A stretch of 64,000 bases of DNA from contig JAKSIH010000003.1 of the NCBI GenBank assembly GCA_024398935.1, positions 1 to 64,000 of the forward strand, in the 5' to 3' direction. Made by a program: the position numbers and the translations under genes. The notes beneath the pieces were generated by a model. The model ran no database searches and was not told the DNA's origin. It saw only the letters and a list, made by a program, of their open reading frames with translations. The stretch is from Fibrobacter sp. GTDB lineage: Bacteria; Fibrobacterota; Fibrobacteria; Fibrobacterales; Fibrobacteraceae. Below are positions 51,823-61,073 of the stretch, piece after piece (the first letter of the stretch is position 1; each line of letters begins with the position of its first letter).

Positions 51823-52173
51823 ATGAAGTTTGAAGATATCATGAAAGAAGTGAAGTTCGAAGTGGAAGTGGACGGCGTAAAGCTTGCTCCCGCTATCGTT
51901 CAGGATGCAGACAAGGGCGATGTTCTCATGATGGCTTGGATGAACGAAGAAGCTCTCCGCCGTACACAGGAATGCGGCGAAATGGTATTCTGGAGCCGTA
52001 GCCGCAAGGAATACTGGCACAAGGGTGACACCAGCGGAAATGTCATGACCGTTGTAGAATGGGCAGCCGACTGCGATAGCGACGCATTGCTCTTCAAGGT
52101 TCGCATGCAGGGTCCGCAAGTGGCTTGCCACACCGGTGCCCGCAGCTGCTTCTTTAAGGTTTGCGATAAGTAG
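51823..52173 (+). CDS. hisI: Phosphoribosyl-AMP cyclohydrolase
   Basis: 116 residues, the monofunctional form without the HisE domain. Opens the adenine ring of PR-AMP in histidine synthesis. Family motifs: [30 protein letters not shown], the metal-binding DCDSDALLF, and the zinc site [11 protein letters not shown]. tilS follows 45 nt downstream and may be cotranscribed. Other his genes are not in the window. Confidence 0.97.
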   Translation: MKFEDIMKEVKFEVEVDGVKLAPAIVQDADKGDVLMMAWMNEEALRRTQECGEMVFWSRSRKEYWHKGDTSGNVMTVVEWAADCDSDALLFKVRMQGPQVACHTGARSCFFKVCDK

Positions 52174-52218
52174 GGAACCTGCCCGCAAAACTCTTGAAGA
52201 GAACGATTTCTAGCACAG

Positions 52219-53457
52219 ATGATTCCGCAAGACGCAATTAAAACAGTCATCCAGCAACAAGGCTGGAAGCGATTGCTTCTTGCTGTTTCCGGCGGTCTGG
52301 ATTCCATCTGCCTCGCCCACTTTTTTGTAGCCCACAAAGCGGACCTCGGCATTGAATGGCTGGGAATAGCCCATGTGCATCATGGACTGCGAGAAGAAAC
52401 GGCGGACAGGGATGCAGAATTTGTTCAAAATTTCGCCATAAAAAACAATGTCCCATTTTTTCTAGAAAAGCTGGATGGCGACCTTCTAAAAGCAAAATGC
52501 GGTTCCCTGGAAGAAATCGCCCGGGAAGCGCGCTACAAAGCCCTACGGAAATTTGCGACCGACAACCTCGCCGACGCCATCCTTACGGCACACCACGGCA
52601 ATGACCAGGCGGAAACGCTCTATTATCGCATCCGTCGCGGCGTAAGCCTTGCTGGTCTCCAGGGAATTCACCCCATCCGGAAGTTTGAATCGGTGAACCT
52701 GTTCAGGCCCTTTTTGCAGGTCACCCGCAAGGACCTCCTGGAGTACACAAAAAGCCAAAACCTAGACTGGAGAGAGGACGAGTCGAACTCAGACGAAAGC
52801 TACGCCCGCAATGCCATTCGCCACACCCACCTCCCCCATCTTGAAGAAACCGTTCCCGGCGCAGTGCAACAGCTGAACCATATAGCGGAACTAGCCCAAC
52901 ACGCCTACCCAAAAGTTCTTCAAGCTGCGGAAAAATCCTTTTCAGCGGCTCTTGTCCCCCACTGTCAATGGCCCTTTCAAAAAGAGTTTTCCCCTTACCA
53001 GGAAGTACTCGCCCTGAACCTAGAAAAGCTACCCTTCAGGACCCTTCCGGAAGCCCTTCAGGACGAGGTTTTCCGCCTATGGCTAGACAATCGGGGATTT
53101 AGACTTCCCGTAGGAGAAAGACATCTCTCAAACGCAGGCGAAAACTTCATCCGTTTAAAGGGAATCTTCATCGAAAAATGCCGCGATACGCTCTGGATTT
53201 GCAATTTACACTCTGCATCGGGACAAAACAATTTGTATCTTGTAGACGAACAGAATTTTTCCGAAAAAGCCGAAGGATTGAGATTTCGAAAAGAGGGCGA
53301 TATCCTATGGCCTAAAGACGAAAAGATTTCACCCCGAAAGCTGGAACAGTGGCTCCGCGGAAAAGGCATTCCCCGATGGATGTTCGATAGCCTGCCCCTG
53401 AGAGCTTCTGAAAACCGGATTCTTTTTGTACATGGCCTTCGACTTCAGGAAAGTTAA
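52219..53457 (+). CDS. tilS: tRNA(Ile)-lysidine synthase
   Basis: 412 residues. Converts the wobble C of the CAU-anticodon tRNA-Ile to lysidine, letting it read AUA. The PP-loop SGGLDS lies near residue 24; HVHHGLREETADRDAEFV and ILTAHHGNDQAET are typical of the family. The C-terminal substrate-binding domain is present (RKLEQWLRGKGIPRWMFDSLPL). Overlapping codons are not seen; ftsH follows after 33 nt. tilS next to ftsH is a common bacterial arrangement. Confidence 0.95.
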   Translation: MIPQDAIKTVIQQQGWKRLLLAVSGGLDSICLAHFFVAHKADLGIEWLGIAHVHHGLREETADRDAEFVQNFAIKNNVPFFLEKLDGDLLKAKCGSLEEIAREARYKALRKFATDNLADAILTAHHGNDQAETLYYRIRRGVSLAGLQGIHPIRKFESVNLFRPFLQVTRKDLLEYTKSQNLDWREDESNSDESYARNAIRHTHLPHLEETVPGAVQQLNHIAELAQHAYPKVLQAAEKSFSAALVPHCQWPFQKEFSPYQEVLALNLEKLPFRTLPEALQDEVFRLWLDNRGFRLPVGERHLSNAGENFIRLKGIFIEKCRDTLWICNLHSASGQNNLYLVDEQNFSEKAEGLRFRKEGDILWPKDEKISPRKLEQWLRGKGIPRWMFDSLPLRASENRILFVHGLRLQES

Positions 53458-53490
53458 TTTCAGCGTCATAACGATGTTATAAAGGATAGT

Positions 53491-55626
53491 ATGAGTAAAA
53501 ACCCGGGAAAACCAAAGCCCCCCTATCGCAGTAAGAACTTTATCATTCTGCTGGTGATGATCCTGCTCCTTTTTGTCATGTTCCCCCTGTCCTCCAGAAA
53601 CAATGCGGATGACATGACCCGAACCGACTTCCTCGCCATGATGAGCGATTCCACCATGGTGATTACGGAAATGACCCTGCAGAAAACCCGCGACGGTGTA
53701 ATTATCGAAGGTTCCCGCGGACTTACTGCAGAAGAAGCTACCGCAGGCAATAAGGACCAGGGGCTTCTGGCCCGATTCTCCCGCGGTGGAAACGACAGCC
53801 CCAATAGCAAGCGATTCAAGAGCCACATGCTGGAAGTGACCAACGACCAGATTACCGCCTGGGAAGTTTTTAAGGGTGTCAAGGTCAAGGTCATTCACGA
53901 GGAATCCTCCTGGCTGGACACCCTGGCAGCGTTCCTCCCGGCGATCCTCTTGATCGCATTCTTCTACATCATGATGAGAAACCAGATGGGCGGTGGCAGC
54001 AAGAGTCCCTTCGCCTTTGGCAAGAGCCAGGCCAAGCAGCTAGACCAGAAGAAGAAGACCTTCTTCAAGGATGTGGCCGGTTGCGATGAAGCCAAGCAGG
54101 ACCTGCAGGAGCTGGTCGAGTTCCTGAAGGACCCCAAGAAGTTCGACCTTCTGGGCGGTCGTATTCCCAAGGGTGCACTGCTAGTCGGTCCTCCGGGTAC
54201 AGGTAAGACCTTGCTTGCCCGTGCTGTGGCGGGCGAAGCCGGTGTCCCCTTCTTTAGCATGAGCGGTTCCGACTTCGTGGAAATGTTCGTGGGTGTAGGC
54301 GCCAGCCGTGTCCGTGACCTTTTCGAGAACGGAAAGAAGAACTCCCCCTGTATCCTGTTCATTGACGAAATTGACGCCGTAGGTCGCCAGCGTGGTGCTG
54401 GTCTCGGAGGTGGTCACGACGAACGCGAGCAGACCTTGAACCAGTTGCTGGTGGAAATGGACGGCTTTACCGCCAACGAAGGCGTGATTCTCATTGCAGC
54501 AACCAACCGTCCCGACGTATTGGACAAGGCGCTCCTTCGTCCGGGCCGTTTCGACCGCCAGATCGTGGTGGGACTGCCTGACCTGAAGGGCCGTGAAGAA
54601 ATTCTCCGGGTACACCTGAAGAAGCGCAAGGTACCCCTGGCTGATGACGTGGATGTTAAGGCAATCGCCAAGGGCACTCCGGGCCTTGCCGGTGCAGACC
54701 TGGAAAACCTGGTGAACGAAGCCGCCCTGATGGCTGCCCGATTCAACAACAAGCTGGTGACCATGCTGGACTTCGAGGAAGCCCGGGACAAGCTCTCCAT
54801 GGGCGCAGAACGCCGTACCTTGCTCATGACCGACGAGGAAAAGCGTCATACCGCCTACCACGAAGCAGGCCACGCCCTCATGACCCTATTGTGCAAGCAT
54901 TCCGATCCGCTGCACAAGATTACCATCATTCCCCGCGGTCGCGCCCTAGGTGTCACCATGAGCCTACCGGAGCGGGACCAGGTTTCCTACAGCCGCGAAT
55001 ACGCCGAAGAACGCATCATGATTATGATGTCCGGACGTCTGGCAGAACTGTTGACTTTCAACCACCAGAGTACAGGCGCCAGCAACGACATCATGCGAGC
55101 CACCGAACTTGCCCGCAAGATGGTTACGGAATGGGGCTTCGACAACGAAATCGGACCGGTATGTTACGCCCGTACCGATGGAGAAGTGTTCCTGGGCCGT
55201 GAAATCAGCAAGCCCAAGGAAATGTCCGAAATGATGGCAGAAAAGATCGACAACGCCGTCAACGGGCTGATCAAGAGTTTGGACAAGCGCGCCAAGGACC
55301 TGCTGGAAGAAAATTCCGAACAGCTGAAGACCCTGGCCGAAGCACTCTTCGAATTCGAGGTTCTGGACCGCGAAGAAATTGACCGGGTCATGGCCGGCGA
55401 AAAACTTACAGGAACAAAGAAGAGCCGCCAGTACAAGGCTATGGAAGAAATGGCCGCGAAGAAGAAGGAGGATGACGTTCCTCCTCCCGATCCGGGCATG
55501 CAGCCCCCCGTAGCCCCCGTCAGTGACGCCCCCGTATCCGAAGTGAAGCCTGCTTCCGCCGAAGGAACGGAACCCGCTACGGAAAACTGCGAGCTCCCTC
55601 CCGAAGATCCAAAGAACCCGTCTTAA
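53491..55626 (+). CDS. ftsH: ATP-dependent zinc metalloprotease FtsH
   Basis: 711 residues. Two membrane segments (about 14-32 and 145-163) bracket a periplasmic domain. The AAA module has Walker A GPPGTGKT near 233, Walker [12 protein letters not shown] and the second-region-of-homology arginines (RPGRFDR). The M41 protease domain has HEAGH near 456. FtsH degrades membrane and short-lived cytoplasmic proteins as a hexamer. The last ~50 residues are Pro/Glu-rich and disordered. AAAGGA precedes the ATG. folP follows after 15 nt. Confidence 0.98.
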   Translation: MSKNPGKPKPPYRSKNFIILLVMILLLFVMFPLSSRNNADDMTRTDFLAMMSDSTMVITEMTLQKTRDGVIIEGSRGLTAEEATAGNKDQGLLARFSRGGNDSPNSKRFKSHMLEVTNDQITAWEVFKGVKVKVIHEESSWLDTLAAFLPAILLIAFFYIMMRNQMGGGSKSPFAFGKSQAKQLDQKKKTFFKDVAGCDEAKQDLQELVEFLKDPKKFDLLGGRIPKGALLVGPPGTGKTLLARAVAGEAGVPFFSMSGSDFVEMFVGVGASRVRDLFENGKKNSPCILFIDEIDAVGRQRGAGLGGGHDEREQTLNQLLVEMDGFTANEGVILIAATNRPDVLDKALLRPGRFDRQIVVGLPDLKGREEILRVHLKKRKVPLADDVDVKAIAKGTPGLAGADLENLVNEAALMAARFNNKLVTMLDFEEARDKLSMGAERRTLLMTDEEKRHTAYHEAGHALMTLLCKHSDPLHKITIIPRGRALGVTMSLPERDQVSYSREYAEERIMIMMSGRLAELLTFNHQSTGASNDIMRATELARKMVTEWGFDNEIGPVCYARTDGEVFLGREISKPKEMSEMMAEKIDNAVNGLIKSLDKRAKDLLEENSEQLKTLAEALFEFEVLDREEIDRVMAGEKLTGTKKSRQYKAMEEMAAKKKEDDVPPPDPGMQPPVAPVSDAPVSEVKPASAEGTEPATENCELPPEDPKNPS

Positions 55627-55641
55627 TTTTTAGGCATCGCC

Positions 55642-56526
55642 ATGTTGAACCAGCTGCTTAGCCAATCAAGGGCTCTTCCCTGGAAAATCGGAAACGATGT
55701 TCTGAGCTGTACCCCGACGCCCCTGATCATGGGCATTGTGAATGTAACTCCGGACAGTTTCTTTGATGGCGGAACCCACAATACCCTGGAAGCCGCCTTT
55801 GACCATTCCAGAAAGCTCATCGAGGAAGGGGCAATCATCATCGACATCGGCGGAGAAAGCAGCCGTCCGGGAAGCACACCCGTTTCCGTTCAGGAAGAAC
55901 TGGACCGAGTCTGCCCCCTAGTCGAAAGGCTCTCGCCCTTTACCCAGGAGATGGGGTTCTACATTTCCGTGGATACGGTTAAGTCCAAGGTTGCCGCGGA
56001 ATCCATGAGACTGGGCGCCCACATCATCAACGATATCAGCGCGCTGACCATGGACCCCCTCATGGCACAGACTGTAGCCACCACCGGCGCATCGGTGGTG
56101 CTGAACCATATCCGAGGAAACTTCGGCACCATGCAGCAGGACTTCAAGCCCTACGAAAACGTGGTGAGGGAAGTCCACGACGAACTGATGGACCAGGTTC
56201 TAAAATTGCTGGCCCTGGATGTGGACCCGCAAAAAATCTGCATCGATCCGGGAATCGGCTTTGGCAAGACCGTCCAGGACAACATTGACCTGATGAAATC
56301 CACGGAAGATTTCCTCACGGAAGGCTACCCCATCCTGATTGGAAGCTCCCGCAAGTCCTACATCGGAAAGATGAAAGGGCTGGAAAACAGCGACAGGCTG
56401 ATACCTACGGTTACCGCAGGCATTGTAGCGGCCCTTGGCGGGGCAAGCTGCATCCGCGTTCACGATGTAAAGGAAGCAAAGGAATCCATGCTTTATCTGG
56501 AGGCTTTGAGCCGTGGTTCTGTTTAA
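55642..56526 (+). CDS. folP: Dihydropteroate synthase
   Basis: 294 residues. Condenses para-aminobenzoate with hydroxymethyl-dihydropterin diphosphate in folate synthesis; target of sulfonamides. Motifs: MGIVNVTPDSFFDGG, DIGGESSRPGS, DPGIGFGKT and GSSRKSYIG. An AGG lies about 9 nt before the ATG. Its 3' end overlaps the cdaA start by 14 nt. The ftsH-folP-cdaA order is shared with other FCB-group and Firmicute-like genomes as far as I recall; this should be treated as recollection. Confidence 0.97.
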   Translation: MLNQLLSQSRALPWKIGNDVLSCTPTPLIMGIVNVTPDSFFDGGTHNTLEAAFDHSRKLIEEGAIIIDIGGESSRPGSTPVSVQEELDRVCPLVERLSPFTQEMGFYISVDTVKSKVAAESMRLGAHIINDISALTMDPLMAQTVATTGASVVLNHIRGNFGTMQQDFKPYENVVREVHDELMDQVLKLLALDVDPQKICIDPGIGFGKTVQDNIDLMKSTEDFLTEGYPILIGSSRKSYIGKMKGLENSDRLIPTVTAGIVAALGGASCIRVHDVKEAKESMLYLEALSRGSV

Positions 56527-57352
56527 ACTTTTCGACATTATCGATGTTCGTATGGCAGACATCCTGGATGTTCTGCTTGTATCGATCATCATCTACTACA
56601 TTTTCTCCCTTTTCCGCGGGACCCGTGCAGCACAGATGCTGTTCGGCGGTCTATTGCTGATCCTTGTCTGGATGATAGCCCAGTGGTGGGAACTTCACAC
56701 CATCGCCTGGATTATCAGCAACCTGGCAACGCTAGGAATTATCGCCATCGTGATCCTGTTCCAGCCGGAAATCAGAAGTGCCCTGACTCGAATCGGACAG
56801 GCGGCAAGCAAGCTGAACCTAAAAGACATCTTCTTTCACTCCAGCGGTCTGGACGAGGTCACCAAGACCATCACCACTGCCGTGCAGGATCTCGCAAAGA
56901 CAAAGACCGGTGCACTGATTGTTCTCGAAAAGCGAGTGGGCCTGAGAAACTACGCAGACACCGGAGAAATCCTGAGTGCAAAAATCAGTTCCAGGCTGCT
57001 ACGCGCCCTGTTCTTCCCCAATTCGGCGCTTCATGACGGTGCAGTCATCCTCAACAGCAAGCAAATCGTTGCAGCGGGCTGTATCCTCCCCATGCCTACA
57101 GGAAACGCGGAAAAGGAAGCCGGATACGGCATGCGTCACCGCGCCGCAAAGGCCCTGGCCTCGGAATGCGACGCCCTGGTCATTGTCGTTTCCGAAGAAA
57201 CCGGTTTCATCTCGATCGCATATCGCAACACTCTGAGAAGGAATTTGAGCATACAGGAACTGAAGCTTGAAATCATCCGCCACTGGGGTGAACTGTTTAA
57301 CGATGTACGAGAAAAGCCGAAGCAGGAAATTGCAACGGAAAGTGCAGACTAG
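56513..57352 (+). CDS. cdaA: Diadenylate cyclase CdaA (c-di-AMP synthase)
   Basis: 279 residues from a GTG start inside folP. GGAGG lies 9 nt upstream of the GTG, and the resulting N-terminus matches the usual length ahead of the first helix, so this start is preferred over ATG 56552. Three membrane helices (about 16-34, 42-58, 65-84) precede the DAC domain, with the catalytic DGA (ALHDGAVI, near 176) and RHR (GMRHRAA, near 209) motifs intact. It makes cyclic di-AMP from two ATP, a signal tied to osmotic and cell-wall control. No cdaR or glmM neighbour is seen; instead a coiled-coil membrane protein follows after 30 nt. Confidence 0.95.
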   Translation: MVLFKLFDIIDVRMADILDVLLVSIIIYYIFSLFRGTRAAQMLFGGLLLILVWMIAQWWELHTIAWIISNLATLGIIAIVILFQPEIRSALTRIGQAASKLNLKDIFFHSSGLDEVTKTITTAVQDLAKTKTGALIVLEKRVGLRNYADTGEILSAKISSRLLRALFFPNSALHDGAVILNSKQIVAAGCILPMPTGNAEKEAGYGMRHRAAKALASECDALVIVVSEETGFISIAYRNTLRRNLSIQELKLEIIRHWGELFNDVREKPKQEIATESAD

Positions 57353-57382
57353 GAACCTTTTTGAACTATAGAGATATCGCTT

Positions 57383-58699
57383 ATGGAACCGGAAAAAAAT
57401 ACGGAACAGCAGACCGAAGAAGACAAGAAGCAAAAGCGCAATCGTAGAAACAAGATCATCCTTATCTTGATGTTCTTTATGCTAATCGCCCTTTTCCTCG
57501 TTCAGTGCCAGCTAGACAAGATCAAGCAGGAAGAGCTACGCAAGCAGCAGGAAACAGAACAGGAGATTGCAAGAAAGCATACCCTGGACAGTCTCAATCA
57601 GGCAGAAAAACGGCGCGCCGATAGCCTTCGGGCCCTGGACAGCCTTGCCATAATCAATTCGGCAGACAGCCTCCGCAAGGCAGACAGCCTCGCACGCATT
57701 GCGGACAGCATTCGTGTCGCAGACAGCATCGCCGCCATGAAGCCAAACATCAACCGGGATAGCCTCCGCAAGGCTCGTGACAGCGTGAAACGCGTTCAGG
57801 ACAGCGTAAAGCATGTCCGCGACAGCATCGCTACCGCTGAAAAGGTCCGCCAGGATTCCATCGAAAAGGCGAACAAGGCCATCGCCGACAGCATCGCCGC
57901 TGCAGAAAAGGCAAAGGCCGCGGAAGACGAAAAGAAGCGCCTCCAGGATAGTATCCGAAACTCGGACAAGGTCCCGCCTGTAGCAGAAATCGCACCTCCT
58001 GCAGGCCGCTACTACGAGCCCATCAAGCTGAAGGTCAAGTGTGACGAAATCAAGTGCAAGACCTTCCTTTCCATCGGAGACACTCTAAATCCCGTGGACG
58101 CCAGTAAGGCCGTTCAGTACAACAAGACCGGCTCCGTATTCTTCTACGCCGAAGACTCCCTGGGAAACCGCACCCCCTGGGAAGAAGCCAAGTACGATAT
58201 GGCCAGCGACAATGTTTGCGGCAAGAACTCCTACCCCGTTCCCGTTAACGGCAAGACCGTCTGTGTGGACGCCTACGAATATCCCAACAAGGCCGACGAA
58301 AAGCCCAAGGACATGGTCTCCCAGGCAGAAGCCGCAAACCTCTGCCAGCAGGAAGGCAAGCACCTCTGCAGCATTACGGAATGGCAGGCAGCCTGCCGTG
58401 GCAAGGACAACCTAAAGTATTCTTACGGCGACAGCTACAAGCAGAACAAGTGCAACACCAACACCACGGCAGCCCAGCGTTCCGGCAGAAAGGTTCAGTG
58501 CCGCAGCTGGTGGGGCATGAACGACATGAACGGAAACCTCTGGGAATGGACTTCCACCACCAGCAAGGAACACCCGGACAAGTACCTGGTTGCAGGCGGC
58601 GCCTGGAACACAAACAACGGAAGCAAGTGCACCGAAAGCAAGTTCAGCTTCTACCCCCAGAACCAGTATCCCAGCGTAGGCTTCCGCTGCTGCAAGTAA
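57383..58699 (+). CDS. Membrane protein: coiled coil, chitobiase-like and SUMF1-like domains
   Basis: 438 residues. A basic N-terminus and one membrane helix (about 25-43) are followed by a long charged helical region (about 45-200) with a repeated ADSLRKADS / ADSIxxADSI heptad-like pattern. Then comes a short chitobiase-C-like domain (about 205-270: PPAGRYYEPIKLKVKC). The C-terminal SUMF1/FGE-like domain covers ~278-438 (CVDAYEYPNK, CSITEWQAACRG, GNLWEWTS, YPSVGFRCCK). It likely spans the periplasm as a rod carrying a FISUMP/SUMF1-like head. It is the last gene of the tilS-ftsH-folP-cdaA cluster and ends at a strong terminator. Enzyme activity is not claimed. Confidence 0.82.
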   Translation: MEPEKNTEQQTEEDKKQKRNRRNKIILILMFFMLIALFLVQCQLDKIKQEELRKQQETEQEIARKHTLDSLNQAEKRRADSLRALDSLAIINSADSLRKADSLARIADSIRVADSIAAMKPNINRDSLRKARDSVKRVQDSVKHVRDSIATAEKVRQDSIEKANKAIADSIAAAEKAKAAEDEKKRLQDSIRNSDKVPPVAEIAPPAGRYYEPIKLKVKCDEIKCKTFLSIGDTLNPVDASKAVQYNKTGSVFFYAEDSLGNRTPWEEAKYDMASDNVCGKNSYPVPVNGKTVCVDAYEYPNKADEKPKDMVSQAEAANLCQQEGKHLCSITEWQAACRGKDNLKYSYGDSYKQNKCNTNTTAAQRSGRKVQCRSWWGMNDMNGNLWEWTSTTSKEHPDKYLVAGGAWNTNNGSKCTESKFSFYPQNQYPSVGFRCCK

Positions 58700-58722
58700 C
58701 TGCGACGAGGTCTAGACAATTC

Positions 58723-58753
58723 AAAAAGGCTGATGATATCAGCCTTTTTCTTT
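58723..58753. terminator. Bidirectional terminator, cluster end
   Basis: Perfect 12-bp stem AAAAAGGCTGAT / ATCAGCCTTTTT around GAT with T-runs both ways, serving the cdaA cluster and the convergent M15-like gene. Confidence 0.92.
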
Positions 58754-58758
58754 TTATG

Positions 58759-59313
58759 CTAGTCTTCTATCTCACTGTCTTTTAGTTCAACATGCAGATG
58801 TTCCGCCTCCCCCTTTTCCCAGAGGACTGTACAGCGGCTACCAATCCTGGACTTGACCAGTTCCACCAGCTTTTTCCGCTGTTCCAGTGAAATGTCCTTA
58901 ATGCGAAAGTCAAAGGCGGCGTTCCTATAATGCTTGGAATTGCGGACATGCCCCGGAAAATCGTTTCCGCTGGTAATAACCGGAGTATAGTCGTCCCCCA
59001 CCACCACATGAAAACTGTTGACAATTTCGAGGCCGAGGGTATCCATCAGCGGGGATAACCCCTCCAGATAGACACCCTGCTTCTGTCGGGTTCGCTTCAG
59101 TAGCAGACGGTGTACTTCCCGGTCGTTGAACGGTCTTACATTCAAATGCCGGATATAGTCCTCGGCAGACCAGGTTTCCTCCACGACGGGAGGTTCATAT
59201 CTAGGAACGGGCTGTTTATTCGATTCAATCAAGTCATGGACAAACCAGATAACCAAAATTCCGAAAATCGGAAATATCCAGAAAATGTACCTGAGTAAAT
59301 ACTTGATAATCAT
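58759..59313 (-). CDS. Membrane-anchored M15-like peptidase
   Basis: 184 residues from ATG (TTG three codons upstream also possible). One N-terminal membrane helix (YIFWIFPIFGILVIWFV). The C-terminal half shows an M15-type zinc pattern: SKHYRNAAFDFR supplies His and Asp ligands (SxHxxGxAxD-like, with Asn-Ala in place of Gly-x), and the final EHLHVEL supplies the catalytic Glu/His and third His. M15 enzymes are D-Ala-D-Ala carboxypeptidases or L,D-/D,D-endopeptidases acting on peptidoglycan. It is short and lacks a separate binding domain. Divergent from a small lipoprotein gene. Confidence 0.75.
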   Translation of the reverse strand: MIIKYLLRYIFWIFPIFGILVIWFVHDLIESNKQPVPRYEPPVVEETWSAEDYIRHLNVRPFNDREVHRLLLKRTRQKQGVYLEGLSPLMDTLGLEIVNSFHVVVGDDYTPVITSGNDFPGHVRNSKHYRNAAFDFRIKDISLEQRKKLVELVKSRIGSRCTVLWEKGEAEHLHVELKDSEIED

Positions 59314-59364
59314 TTTACACAAAAGCCCTACTTTTTCCGCTCCAAAAAATACTATTTTATAGAC

Positions 59365-59775
59365 ATGAAAAAATCACTCACACTCATTGCAGCATCAACT
59401 CTGGCATTTCTGTTTACCGCATGCGGTAGCGAAGAAAAGAAAGATTTTGTCGGCTACTGGCACGAAGCGGAATCCGACATCGTCTTTGAAGTTCTGAAGA
59501 ACGAAAATCAGTACATTATCCGCAATGTCAACGGGGACCTGACAGCCGATCCCAGTGCCGAAGCCGATCCCAGTGCCGACGGAAAAATCTGCGGCAGAAA
59601 TTCCTTGAACATGGCTTACTGCATGTCCCTGAAGGGTGATTCCGCCTACTACGAATTCGCCGACATCGTTACCGGCTATAAGCGAATCAGCAAGGAACAG
59701 TACGACAAGATTTTCGCAACCAAGTCCAAGGCAACCTTCAAGCCGATCGAAGCCGATACGACTGTGCAGGACTAG
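59365..59775 (+). CDS. Small lipoprotein of unknown function
   Basis: 136 residues. Lipobox LFTAC (Cys20). The mature part starts with a short strand pattern (FVGYWHEAESDIVFEVLKNENQ), like lipocalin/YdhA-type small lipoproteins but not assignable. It contains a duplicated 6-residue unit, ADPSAE/ADPSAD, encoded by an 18-bp tandem repeat at about 59548-59583, and one Cys pair (KICGR, AYCMS). No ribosome site is visible before the ATG; TATTTTAT lies just upstream, so the message may be leaderless. Confidence 0.75.
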   Translation: MKKSLTLIAASTLAFLFTACGSEEKKDFVGYWHEAESDIVFEVLKNENQYIIRNVNGDLTADPSAEADPSADGKICGRNSLNMAYCMSLKGDSAYYEFADIVTGYKRISKEQYDKIFATKSKATFKPIEADTTVQD

Positions 59776-59798
59776 TTCCAAACACCAAGTAAAATTTC

Positions 59799-59833
59799 AA
59801 TCCCGAACCGCAAATGCGACTCGGGATTTTTTA
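59799..59833 (+). terminator. Terminator of the 59365 lipoprotein
   Basis: Stem AATCCCGA / TCGGGATT enclosing a second short CGCA / TGCG stem, then TTTTTTATT. Confidence 0.85.
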
Positions 59834-59884
59834 TTCCCCCGGCAAATGATTTTCGCCAAATTTTTCGTCGTTTTTTCACCAAAT

Positions 59885-60955
59885 TTATTCTTTCAGGGCC
59901 TTAGTCAGCATGGGAACCACGTCCAGCTTGCGACTCAGGCGGCGTTCGCAGAAAATGACTCCGGGACGAACCGACTTTCCGAATGCCGCTTCGGCAACGG
60001 CTTGGGCAGAAGAGCCCCCACAGTAAAGGATGAAGGAAGTTTCCCTGAATCCAACGCGACAGAACGCCATACGATAGGAGCTATTCAAGGACGCGCCGCC
60101 AGGACCTTCCACTAGATTTTTCATCACGGCAAGCATCCGGTCATTGAAGGAATCGATTGAATCTTCGTGAGGCCAGTCCAGGCTTCCCAGGCGAAAGCGG
60201 ACACCCGCAATTTCGTAATCCTTGGCATCGGAATTGAAGATTTCCTCGTCGGTCATGCCGTCAAAATTCTTGGAAGCATCCTGCATGCCCTGATAAATTT
60301 TCTGAATTTTCTCGAATTCTTCTGCGTAGGAAACATTTTCTGCAGAGGAAAGAATGGCGACCAGTTCCTGATAGATCGTGCGGTCCATATCCGTGCAGGT
60401 CACCTTGATCAAGTTCAAGGTATCCGTCATGATTCCCGCCAAAAGGATCTTCGCCACCTCGACGGTAATTTCCACATCCAGCTCCTTGAAGCTGGTATAG
60501 ACGATGGAGCAGGTGGAGCCTACAGGCATATACTTGGCATACAGCAGCTTGGATTCCGCAATATCGCCGATACCGTGATGGTCCATAACCTGCAAAATGC
60601 GGGCGTCCCGCGCACCGTCAACTGCCTGGGCGTAGTCGCTGTGATCCACAAGAATCAAGCGAGTGGGCTCTCCATTCCGGGATGCAGCCTGCGGTTCGAC
60701 CTTCAACAGAATCTCCGGCAAACCAAAGCCAAAGGCTTTTGCGGCAAAGGCGGTTTCGTTATTGGCCTTCCCCGCCATACGGGCAACCACATTGTAGCCA
60801 AGCTCCTGCATCAAACGGGCATAGGCCAGCGCCGACATGACGGAATCACCATCGGGAGTCTTGTGCCCGATGACAATGGCGGGTTCTGTCCCCGGTGCAA
60901 CCTGTCGGGCGGACCCCCAGTCTAAAGAATCAATTGCCTTGCGGTAGAAGTTCAT
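59885..60955 (-). CDS. ppaC: Manganese-dependent (class II) inorganic pyrophosphatase-like DHH protein
   Basis: 356 residues. DHH motifs in order: GHKTPDGDS (residues ~29-37), LVDHSD, VMDHHGIGD, and PVGSTCSIVY, followed by GIMTDTLNL. The C-terminal DHHA2 domain ends in SRKLDVVP, the counterpart of the substrate-binding SRKKQVVP motif of class II pyrophosphatases. Hydrolyses pyrophosphate to drive biosynthesis, in the cytoplasm. The length is slightly above the usual ~310. An exopolyphosphatase activity cannot be excluded. AAGGA precedes the ATG. Confidence 0.88.
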   Translation of the reverse strand: MNFYRKAIDSLDWGSARQVAPGTEPAIVIGHKTPDGDSVMSALAYARLMQELGYNVVARMAGKANNETAFAAKAFGFGLPEILLKVEPQAASRNGEPTRLILVDHSDYAQAVDGARDARILQVMDHHGIGDIAESKLLYAKYMPVGSTCSIVYTSFKELDVEITVEVAKILLAGIMTDTLNLIKVTCTDMDRTIYQELVAILSSAENVSYAEEFEKIQKIYQGMQDASKNFDGMTDEEIFNSDAKDYEIAGVRFRLGSLDWPHEDSIDSFNDRMLAVMKNLVEGPGGASLNSSYRMAFCRVGFRETSFILYCGGSSAQAVAEAAFGKSVRPGVIFCERRLSRKLDVVPMLTKALKE

Positions 60956-61060
60956 TTTTTCCTTTTTTATTTTCGGCGGAGTGATCCTGCGCTGAATCTA
61001 CTATGGAAAAAATAACAACACTTTATCACGAACAACCTATCCGTTTTTCTCTTTTTTAGG

Positions 61061-61068
61061 TATTTTTG
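61061..61068 (+). promoter_or_regulatory. TAnnTTTG -7 box abutting the 61074 start codon
   Basis: TATTTTTG, exact consensus, ends only 5 nt before the ATG. If it is used, transcription starts at or next to the start codon, giving a leaderless message. Confidence 0.45.
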
Positions 61069-61073
61069 AACTT

